DNA of 64,000 nucleotides, taken from Tabrizicola sp. Its GTDB lineage: Bacteria > Pseudomonadota > Alphaproteobacteria > Rhodobacterales > Rhodobacteraceae. The notes under the pieces are model-generated. The model was not told the DNA's origin. It saw only the letters and a list, made by a program, of their open reading frames with translations, and ran no database searches. A program made the position numbers and the translations under genes. Below, in pieces: positions 1 through 6,692 of the stretch. The stretch lies in the NCBI RefSeq assembly GCF_022842145.1, contig NZ_JALHQD010000006.1:186001-250000 (forward strand), in the 5' to 3' direction. The first letter of the stretch is position 1; the number at the start of each line of letters is the position of its first letter.

Positions 1-84
1 AAGGACGGAGGGCACCAGCCACCAGCCGCTGCGCATCTGCGCGGATTCTGACAGGTCCTTCTGGCGGGCATCGGTGATCTGCAT
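1..84 (-). CDS. Unidentified protein, N-terminal fragment cut by window edge
   Basis: An open frame reads leftward off the window edge from an ATG at 84, giving 28 residues that begin MQITDARQKD and end in a hydrophobic stretch with a Trp pair. A GAGGGA Shine-Dalgarno sequence lies 5 nt upstream of the ATG, which supports a real start. Too little is visible to name a family. The hydrophobic turn near residue 20 would fit the start of a membrane protein, but that is inference. Confidence 0.5.
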   Translation of the reverse strand, partial: MQITDARQKDLSESAQMRSGWWLVPSVL

Positions 85-173
85 GGCATTCCCTCGTTTT
101 ACCAAGGTCATAGGCCAGACTGCGTCGGAACGCCTGCGGGCAGGAGGATAGTGTACTGTCCGGAAGGATAGGT

Positions 174-199
174 CCGGCGGGGGTGGTTTTACCCGCCGG
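174..199 (-). terminator. Hairpin just after the desaturase stop
   Basis: An 8-bp perfect inverted repeat (CCGGCGGG / CCCGCCGG) with a 10-nt loop lies 5 nt beyond the stop codon of the minus-strand desaturase. There is no T-run after it, so it is a weak intrinsic terminator at best. It could also be an mRNA 3' stabilising stem. Confidence 0.35.
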
Positions 200-204
200 T
201 CCCC

Positions 205-1314
205 TTACGCCACCCCGTAGCGCTTCCGGGCTTCCTTGAAGCTCATCAGCTTGCCCTCGACCGTGTCCCACAGATGCAGGTTCACCGACTGCAGGCTTTC
301 GCGCACCGTCAGGCGCTGCGCTTCGGCCAGGGCGCGGTGGTCGCGGATCACCTCGGGCAGGCGGTAGAAGGGGATGCGGGAATAGAGGTGGTGGACGTGG
401 TGGATGCCGATGTTGCCGGAAAACCAGCGCAGGGGCTGCGGCAGGATGTAGTGGGACGAGCCCTCCAAAGCGGCGTCGTGCAGCTGCCAGTCCTCACCTT
501 TGGACCAGTGCGTTTCCTCGAACTGGTGCTGGACGTAGAAGAGCCAGACCCCCAGGGTCGCGGCCATCACCGAGGTGGGCAGGTAGATCAGGAGGACGGG
601 CCAGAAGCCGCCGAACCAGATGATCAGGCCGACGGCGATGCCGATCATCGCATTGGTCCCCATCGCAGAGGTCCAGTAGCGCCAGCCGGATTTCATCAGA
701 CCCAGGGGCAGGCGATTTTGCAGCAGGAACAGGTAGCTCGGGCCAAGGACGAACAGCACGACCGGGTTGCGGTAAAGCCGGTACATCAGCCGTCCCCACC
801 AGCCCCGGGCGCGGTATTCCTCGATCGTCAGGGTCAGGACGTCGCCGATCCCGCGCGCGTCAAGGTCGCCGTGGTGTGCATGGTGGATCGAATGCGTCCG
901 CCGCCAGACGGCATAGGGCGTCAGGGTCAGCACCCCGAGCACCCGGCCCAACCAGTCCTGCGCGGTGCGGTTCTTCAGGAAGGAGCCATGCCCGCAATCA
1001 TGCTGGATGATGAAGATGCGGACCAGGAAGCCGCCGTTCAACACGGCCAGCGCGAGCGCCAGCCAGGGGCTGACCGAAAGCGCCATCCAGGACAGGACCC
1101 AGAGTGCCAGGAACGGAACCAGCGTCGCTGCCAGTTCCCACAGGCTGCGGCGGGTCGAGGGTTCGCGGTAGCGGGCGAGGGTAGTCAGCCAGTCGCGGGC
1201 TGGGCGGTCGGCAAGGGTGTCGGGCATCGTGGCCTGCGGCATTCCCTCCGGCTTTTGCCGCGGCGGGGTCGGCTTGGCCTGCGGTAGAATTGCGCGGGCG
1301 CGCGCTTGTACCAT
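205..1314 (-). CDS. Membrane fatty acid desaturase
   Basis: Likely introduces a double bond into membrane acyl chains (acyl-lipid or omega desaturase type); the exact regiospecificity cannot be read from sequence. The three di-iron His boxes are present: HDCGH at about residues 105-109, HSIHH at 141-145 and HHVHH at 305-309, with hydrophobic segments between them as in the membrane desaturase/hydroxylase superfamily. The coordinates use the longest frame (ATG at 1314). Alternative ATGs at 1242 and 1227 would remove a low-complexity, Arg/Pro-rich leader and give a more usual family length; no start has a strong ribosome site. The gene stands alone and diverges from the MocR regulator gene. Confidence 0.85.
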   Translation of the reverse strand: MVQARARAILPQAKPTPPRQKPEGMPQATMPDTLADRPARDWLTTLARYREPSTRRSLWELAATLVPFLALWVLSWMALSVSPWLALALAVLNGGFLVRIFIIQHDCGHGSFLKNRTAQDWLGRVLGVLTLTPYAVWRRTHSIHHAHHGDLDARGIGDVLTLTIEEYRARGWWGRLMYRLYRNPVVLFVLGPSYLFLLQNRLPLGLMKSGWRYWTSAMGTNAMIGIAVGLIIWFGGFWPVLLIYLPTSVMAATLGVWLFYVQHQFEETHWSKGEDWQLHDAALEGSSHYILPQPLRWFSGNIGIHHVHHLYSRIPFYRLPEVIRDHRALAEAQRLTVRESLQSVNLHLWDTVEGKLMSFKEARKRYGVA

Positions 1315-1349
1315 CAGGCTGCTTCGGGTTAGGCGACACGGGGGCGAAG

Positions 1350-1364
1350 ATCAACCGAATTGAT
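1350..1364. promoter_or_regulatory. Inverted repeat between desaturase and tauR
   Basis: ATCAA-CCGAA-TTGAT is a perfect 5+5 bp inverted repeat in the divergent intergenic region. It could be an operator for either gene. Its spacing and order (ATCAA first) do not match an FNR box. The assignment rests on symmetry and position only. Confidence 0.3.
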
Positions 1365-1466
1365 GCGCGCCCGCAGTCACGTCCCGGCGATGTCTCTGCC
1401 CGGTCACGCTTGACTTCGCCCGCATCGATGCCGCTTGATCCGGCCCGACCCAAGCTCCGTGGTGCC

Positions 1467-2921
1467 ATGGCCGCCATTCCCGTCGAAGCCTTCTACCTGA
1501 CCCCCGGCGCTTCGGGGTCGCTGCAGCAGCAGATCCGGACCATGGTGACGCAAGGCATCCTTGCGGGCCGCTTTCGTCCAGGAAGCCGGATGCCATCCTC
1601 CCGCGGTCTGGCCGAGCATCTGGGCGTCAGCCGGATCACCGTGACGCTGGCCTATGCCGACCTTGTGTCGTCGGACTATCTGACGTCGGCGGGGCGGTCG
1701 GGTTACTTCGTGTCGGATACGGCCCCCCTGGCCCCCGAGTTCCCGCAGGCCGGACCGCCTGAGGAAGCCATCGACTTCAAGGGTTTGACCGGTGGTCGCT
1801 TTACCCTGGTTCCCCGGGTCGAGCGGCCCCAGGACTGGGACCGCTACCCCTATCCCTTCATCTACGGCCAGGCCGACCCGACGCTGTTCGATCACCAGAA
1901 CTGGCGGCAGTGCGCGCTGCGGGCCCTGGGCAAGCGCGATTTCGCGGCGCTGACCACCGACTATTATGAACGCGACGACCCCCTGCTGATCCAGGAGCTG
2001 TTGCGCACCATCCTGCCCCGGCGCGGGATCGCGGCGCGGGAAGATGAGGTCTTGCTCACCTTAGGGGCGCAGAACGCCTTGTGGATCACCGCGACGGCCC
2101 TGCTGGGGCCGGGTCGGCGGGCCGTGGTGGAAAATCCCGGCTATGCGGCCTGGCGTGCCATCGTGGCGGCGACGGGGGCGACGGCGGTTCCGGTCGACGT
2201 CGACGCCCAGGGTCTGCCGGTTCAGGGCCTGGTGGCGGATGTGGTCTTCACCACCCCCTCGCACCAGTGTCCGACCAACGCGACCATGCCCGTCGACCGC
2301 CGTGTGGCCCTGCTGGAGGCGGCCGAAGCGCAAGGGTTCGTCATCATCGAGGACGATTACGAATTCGAGATGTCCTTCCTGAAGCCTGTCGCTCCGGCGT
2401 TGAAGTCCTTGGACCGCGGTGGCCGGGTGATCTATGCCGGGTCGTTTTCCAAATCGGTCTTTCCGGGGTTGCGGCTGGGGTATCTGGTCGGCCCGCCCGG
2501 CTTCATCGCCGAGGCGCGGGCGCTGCGCGGGTTGATGCTGAAACACCCGCCGGGCCATATCCAGCGGACGATGGCCTATTTCCTGGGCCTCGGACACTAC
2601 GATGCCCTCGTCAACCGCATGAAGAACGCCTTCCGCCGCCGTCGTCAGGTGATGGCCGAGGCGATTGGGGCCGAGGGGCTGGAAGTTGCGGGGCAGGGCG
2701 GCTTTGGCGGGTCCTCGTTCTGGATGCGCGCGCCCGACGGCGTGGACACCGAGGCGCTGGCCTTGCGTCTGCGCGCTGACGGCGTGCTGATCGAACCGGG
2801 GCGGGCGTTCTTTGCGGGCGAGGGGCCGGGGAATTACTACCGGCTGGCCTATTCCTCGATCGCCCTGCCGAAGATTGCCGAGGGCGTGACGCGGATCGCT
2901 CAGGCGATCGCTCGTCGATGA
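1467..2921 (+). CDS. tauR: MocR-family regulator TauR (GntR HTH fused to aminotransferase domain)
   Basis: Transcription regulator of the MocR/GntR family. Residues about 10-75 form a winged-helix domain (PSSRGLAEHLGVSR recognition region); the rest is a fold-type I aminotransferase domain with the PLP-lysine motif SFSKSVFPGLR. MocR proteins use PLP as a sensor cofactor; TauR of Rhodobacter activates taurine genes and needs taurine. The gene precedes xsc in the same direction, which supports the TauR assignment. The start at 1467 gives 484 residues and begins just before the HTH; ATG 1428 and an upstream start at 1290 are in frame. The last codons and the stop lie inside a palindromic repeat (2909-2969), so the C-terminus may have been remodelled by that element. 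Confidence 0.85.
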   Translation: MAAIPVEAFYLTPGASGSLQQQIRTMVTQGILAGRFRPGSRMPSSRGLAEHLGVSRITVTLAYADLVSSDYLTSAGRSGYFVSDTAPLAPEFPQAGPPEEAIDFKGLTGGRFTLVPRVERPQDWDRYPYPFIYGQADPTLFDHQNWRQCALRALGKRDFAALTTDYYERDDPLLIQELLRTILPRRGIAAREDEVLLTLGAQNALWITATALLGPGRRAVVENPGYAAWRAIVAATGATAVPVDVDAQGLPVQGLVADVVFTTPSHQCPTNATMPVDRRVALLEAAEAQGFVIIEDDYEFEMSFLKPVAPALKSLDRGGRVIYAGSFSKSVFPGLRLGYLVGPPGFIAEARALRGLMLKHPPGHIQRTMAYFLGLGHYDALVNRMKNAFRRRRQVMAEAIGAEGLEVAGQGGFGGSSFWMRAPDGVDTEALALRLRADGVLIEPGRAFFAGEGPGNYYRLAYSSIALPKIAEGVTRIAQAIARR

Positions 2922-2969
2922 CTTCGTCACTCCTCGCCCGCGACGAGAAGACGAAGTCGCACGAGGAGC
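2909..2969 (-). repeat. Dispersed palindromic element A, copy 1
   Basis: Read on the minus strand, this contains CTCCTCGTGC, then GACTTCGTC, CTCGTCG, CGAGGAG, GACGAAGTC and CGACGAG. It can fold as a long imperfect hairpin centred on GACTTCGTC/GACGAAGTC. A second copy at 32698-32769 shares 27 of 28 bases in the left arm and almost all of the right arm. This copy covers the last codons and stop of tauR and lies upstream of the xsc promoter region. It resembles REP-type intergenic repeats in organisation. Confidence 0.75.
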
Positions 2970-2974
2970 CGTCG

Positions 2975-3007
2975 CTGGCCCTACCGGGCCGAACCAACTG
3001 GCCCTAA
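2975..3007 (+). promoter_or_regulatory. Direct repeats resembling TauR boxes upstream of xsc
   Basis: CTGGCCCTAC (2975-2984) and CTGGCCCTAA (2998-3007) are direct repeats 23 bp apart, about two helical turns, lying 73-105 nt before the xsc start. From memory, the TauR target of Rhodobacter capsulatus is a pair of direct CTGGACYTAA-like repeats; these differ at one or two positions. MocR dimers are known to bind spaced direct repeats. Assignment is inferred from motif, spacing and location. Confidence 0.5.
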
Positions 3008-3079
3008 GCACCTTTGGTGGGCGGAGATAGGTTGCGCGCAAATGGCCCGCGCGGGCCGCATGGGACATGGAGAGACGCG

Positions 3080-4852
3080 ATGAAGATGACGACCGAGGAA
3101 GCTTTCGTGAAGGTCCTGCAGATGCACGGGATCGAGCATGCCTTCGGGATCATCGGGTCGGCCTTCATGCCGATCAGTGACATCTTCCCGAAGGCGGGCA
3201 TCCAGTTCTGGGACTGCGCGCATGAAGGGTCCGGCGGCATGATGGCCGACGGGTTCACCCGGGCGTCGGGCAAGATGTGCATGATGATCGCGCAGAACGG
3301 GCCGGGGATCACCAACTTCGTGACGGCGGTGAAGACGGCCTACTGGAACCATACGCCCTTGCTGCTGGTCACGCCTCAGGCCGCGAACAAGACCATTGGG
3401 ATGGGCGGCTTCCAGGAAGTGGAGCAGATGGCCCTGTTCAAGGACATGGTCTGCTACCAGGAGGAGGTCCGCGATCCCTCCCGCGTGGCCGAGGTGCTGA
3501 ACCGCTGCATCCTGCAGGCCAAGCGCCAGTCGGCCCCGGCGCAGATCAACATGCCACGGGATTACTGGACCCAGGTAATCGACATCGCCTTGCCGGCGGT
3601 GGTGGAGTTCGAGCGGCCATCGGGCGGGGACGATGCGATGGCGGCGGCGGCGCAGCTTCTGTCCTCTGCCAAGTTTCCCGTGATCCTGAACGGTGCGGGC
3701 GTGGTGATCGGGGGTGCAATCCCGGCCTCGATGGCGTTGGCCGAACGCCTGACCGCCCCGGTCTGCGTGGGCTACCAGCACAACGACGCCTTCCCCGGCT
3801 CGCATCCCCTTTTCGCGGGCCCGCTGGGCTATAACGGGTCCAAGGCGGGGATGGAGCTGATTGCCCAGGCCGACGTGGTCCTGGCTTTGGGCACGCGGCT
3901 CAACCCGTTCTCGACCCTGCCGGGCTACGGGATCGACTATTGGCCCAAGGACGCCAAGGTGATCCAGGTCGACATCAACCCGAACCGGATCGGGCTGACC
4001 AAGCCGGTCTCGGTGGGGATCGTGGGCGATGCGAAGAAGGTGGCCGAGGGGATTCTGGCGCGCTTGTCGAAAACGGCAGGAGATGCGGGGCGGGCCGAGC
4101 GGAAGGCGCTGATCGCGCAGAAGAAGTCCGCCTGGGCGCAGGAACTGTCCTCGATGGACCACGAGCAGGACGATCCCGGCACCTCGTGGAACGACCGGGC
4201 GCGGAAGGCCAAGCCGGAGTGGATGTCGCCCCGCATGGCTTGGCGTGCGATCCAGTCCGCCCTGCCGCGCGAGGCGATCATCTCGTCGGACATCGGCAAC
4301 AACTGCGCCATCGGCAACGCTTATCCGTCGTTCGAGGCGGGGCGGAAGTATCTTGCTCCCGGCCTTTTCGGGCCTTGCGGTTACGGGCTTCCCAGCATCA
4401 TTGGCGCGAAGATCGCCTGCCCGGATACGCCTGTCGTGGGCTTTGCCGGTGACGGGGCTTTTGGCATCGCGGTCACGGAACTGACCGCCATCGGACGCGC
4501 CGAATGGCCCGCGATCACCATGGTCGTGTTCCGGAACTACCAGTGGGGCGCCGAAAAGCGGAACTCGACGCTGTGGTATGACGACAACTTCGTCGGGACC
4601 GAACTGGACGAGGGCGTGTCTTACGCCGGGATCGCCCGGGCCTGCGGCTTGCAGGGCGTGCAGGCGCGGACGATGGATGAGCTGACGGCGGCGCTGCGGA
4701 CGGCCATCGATGACCAGATGGCGGGCAAGACCACGCTGATCGAGGCCTTGATCAACCAGGAACTGGGCGAGCCCTTCCGCCGCGACGCGATGAAAAAGCC
4801 GGTCGAGGTGGCGGGGATCTCCAAGGCCGACATGCGGCCGCAGGTCGTCTGA
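3080..4852 (+). CDS. xsc: Sulfoacetaldehyde acetyltransferase
   Basis: ThDP-dependent enzyme that converts sulfoacetaldehyde and phosphate into acetyl phosphate and sulfite, the desulfonating step of taurine and isethionate breakdown in the cytoplasm. The 590-residue product has the acetolactate-synthase-like layout: an N-terminal Pyr domain with the catalytic Glu in CAHEGSGG (about residue 49), a central domain, and a C-terminal PP domain with GDGAFG and a downstream Asn-Tyr-Gln-Trp segment around residues 455-485. Start chosen at ATG 3080 with GGAGAG 5 nt upstream; an upstream GTG at 3014 lacks such a site. It overlaps tauE by 1 nt (TGATG) and heads the operon. Confidence 0.95.
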   Translation: MKMTTEEAFVKVLQMHGIEHAFGIIGSAFMPISDIFPKAGIQFWDCAHEGSGGMMADGFTRASGKMCMMIAQNGPGITNFVTAVKTAYWNHTPLLLVTPQAANKTIGMGGFQEVEQMALFKDMVCYQEEVRDPSRVAEVLNRCILQAKRQSAPAQINMPRDYWTQVIDIALPAVVEFERPSGGDDAMAAAAQLLSSAKFPVILNGAGVVIGGAIPASMALAERLTAPVCVGYQHNDAFPGSHPLFAGPLGYNGSKAGMELIAQADVVLALGTRLNPFSTLPGYGIDYWPKDAKVIQVDINPNRIGLTKPVSVGIVGDAKKVAEGILARLSKTAGDAGRAERKALIAQKKSAWAQELSSMDHEQDDPGTSWNDRARKAKPEWMSPRMAWRAIQSALPREAIISSDIGNNCAIGNAYPSFEAGRKYLAPGLFGPCGYGLPSIIGAKIACPDTPVVGFAGDGAFGIAVTELTAIGRAEWPAITMVVFRNYQWGAEKRNSTLWYDDNFVGTELDEGVSYAGIARACGLQGVQARTMDELTAALRTAIDDQMAGKTTLIEALINQELGEPFRRDAMKKPVEVAGISKADMRPQVV

Positions 4853-5592
4853 TGCCCTTTGACCTCGGGCCGCTGGCACTTCTGTGGCTGGCGGTCGCCT
4901 GTCTGGTGGCGGGCTTTGTGCGGGGCTATTCCGGATTCGGATTTTCGGCGCTGCTGATCGCGGCCGCCAGTATTGTGACCAATCCGCTTAACTTCGTGGC
5001 TGTTGTCGTCATTCTGGAAACGGTGATGTCGTTGCAAGCCGCAAAGGGCGCCGGGCCGGACGTCGACTGGAAGCGGGTCGGCTGGTTGTTGGGCGGGGCG
5101 GCGATTGGCTTGCCGCTGGGGTTGTGGATTCTGACCGGGGTTTCGGAAGACACCGCGCGCGCGGTGGTTTCCGGCTACGTCCTCCTCATGTGCGTCGTGC
5201 TTCTGGCGGGCTGGCGGCTGTCGCGTGAGGTGACCGGGCTGCCAAACGGCGTGGCGGGCGTGATCTCGGGCCTCGCCAACGCGCCGGGGATGGGGGGCCT
5301 GCCGGTGGCGGCCTTCTTTGCAGCACAACCGATGTCGGCAAGCGTATTCCGGGCGACGCTGATCGCATATTTTCCGCTTTTGGACATCTACTCTGCCCCG
5401 CTTTACTGGCTTGCGGGGCTGGTCAGTTGGGACACGCTTTGGGCCAGCCTGATCGCCCTGCCGCTGACGCTGCTGGGCAACTGGCTGGGCGGGCGGCATT
5501 TCTTCGGCACCGACCCGCAGGAGTTCCGCAGGTTCGCGATCATCCTTTTGGCCGGGCTTGCCGTGCTGGGGCTTGGGAAGGCGCTGGTCTGA
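4852..5592 (+). CDS. tauE: TauE/SafE-family sulfite exporter
   Basis: Predicted inner-membrane permease of 246 residues with about eight hydrophobic segments and the two-fold repeat typical of TauE/SafE proteins (GYSGFGFSALLIAA near residue 25; SGLANAPGMGGLP near residue 140). Members beside xsc have been linked to export of sulfite or sulfonate products, which would protect the cell from the sulfite made by Xsc. Its start overlaps the xsc stop by 1 nt and its stop overlaps the ackA start by 1 nt, so translation is probably coupled. The transported substrate is inferred from context. Confidence 0.85.
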   Translation: MPFDLGPLALLWLAVACLVAGFVRGYSGFGFSALLIAAASIVTNPLNFVAVVVILETVMSLQAAKGAGPDVDWKRVGWLLGGAAIGLPLGLWILTGVSEDTARAVVSGYVLLMCVVLLAGWRLSREVTGLPNGVAGVISGLANAPGMGGLPVAAFFAAQPMSASVFRATLIAYFPLLDIYSAPLYWLAGLVSWDTLWASLIALPLTLLGNWLGGRHFFGTDPQEFRRFAIILLAGLAVLGLGKALV

Positions 5593-6692
5593 TGTGGCTG
5601 ATCGTCAACGCCGGGTCGTCGTCCTTGAAGCTGAAGGCCTTTGACAAAGACGTCGAGGTCGCCAAGGCCTTCGTAGGCGAGATCGGGCCGGATGGACACG
5701 CGGCGGCGATGGCCAAGGGGCTGGCGCAGGCTGGCGTCCCGGTGGAGCGACTGACCGCCGCCGCGCATCGGGTGGTGCATGGCGGGGCCGGGCTGACGTC
5801 GACGTGCCGGGTCACGGATGCGGTGCTGGGGCAGATCCGGGACTGCGTGCCGCTGGCGCCTTTGCACAACCCGGCGAATCTGGTGGGGATCGAGGCGGTT
5901 GCGGCACTGGCTCCGCATCTGCCGCAATACGCGGCCTTCGACACGGCCTTCCATGCGACAAACCCCGAGGTTGCGGTGACCTATGCCCTCCCGCTGCCCG
6001 AGCGGGAACGGGGCCTGCGACGCTATGGGTTCCACGGGATCAGCTATGCCGCTCTGGTGCGCGTCCTGCGGGGGCAGGGTCCGCTGCCGGGGCGCATGCT
6101 GGCCTGCCATCTGGGCAACGGCTGTTCGTTGGCGGCGATCCGCGACGGGCAGTCGGTGGCGACCACGATGGGCTATTCGCCGCTGGACGGGCTGACGATG
6201 GGCACGCGCGCGGGCGGGATCGACGGCAACGCGGTCCTGCGGCTGGCCGAGGTGCACGGGGTTCAGGGTGCGGCGCGCATCCTCAATCGGGAGAGCGGGC
6301 TCCTGGGTCTTGGCGGCCACAGCGACGTGCGTGCGCTGCATTCGGCCGGGACGCCCGATGCAGACTTCGCATTGCGGCATTTCGCCTATTGGGCGGTGCG
6401 ACACGCGGGATCGATGGTGGCGGCGATGGGCGGCCTCGATGCCATCGTGTTCACCGGAGGGATCGGCGAGAACGATCCCTGGATGCGGAAGGAAATCCTG
6501 TCCGGCCTTTCGTTCATGGGAGTATCTCCCGACCTTTCCGCCAATGACCGGAACGAAACCATGCTTCATGATCCGACTTCGCGTGTCATTATCCTTCTTG
6601 TGCCAGCCGACGAGGAGCGCCAGATTGCCCTTGAGGCGCAGGCCGTCATGTCTGGCCAAGCGCAGGCCGCGAAGGCCGGGGAGGGCGCGTGA
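5592..6692 (+). CDS. ackA: Acetate kinase
   Basis: Interconverts acetyl phosphate + ADP and acetate + ATP. Family motifs are present: NAGSSSLK at the N-terminus, RVVHGG, PLAPLHNP, FDTAFH, YGFHG, HLGNGCS and FTGGIGEN. At 366 residues it is slightly shorter than the usual ~400. It sits between tauE (1-nt overlap) and soeA (4-nt overlap), so it is in the sulfonate operon. There it can conserve the energy of the acetyl phosphate made by Xsc as ATP. Many described taurine clusters carry phosphotransacetylase (pta) in this role; no pta is seen in the window. Confidence 0.95.
   Translation: MWLIVNAGSSSLKLKAFDKDVEVAKAFVGEIGPDGHAAAMAKGLAQAGVPVERLTAAAHRVVHGGAGLTSTCRVTDAVLGQIRDCVPLAPLHNPANLVGIEAVAALAPHLPQYAAFDTAFHATNPEVAVTYALPLPERERGLRRYGFHGISYAALVRVLRGQGPLPGRMLACHLGNGCSLAAIRDGQSVATTMGYSPLDGLTMGTRAGGIDGNAVLRLAEVHGVQGAARILNRESGLLGLGGHSDVRALHSAGTPDADFALRHFAYWAVRHAGSMVAAMGGLDAIVFTGGIGENDPWMRKEILSGLSFMGVSPDLSANDRNETMLHDPTSRVIILLVPADEERQIALEAQAVMSGQAQAAKAGEGA

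Noticed and set aside
2981..4879. Long minus-strand frame opposite xsc
   Set aside because: Composition (His/Arg/Pro-rich) and full overlap with xsc mark it as an antisense shadow.
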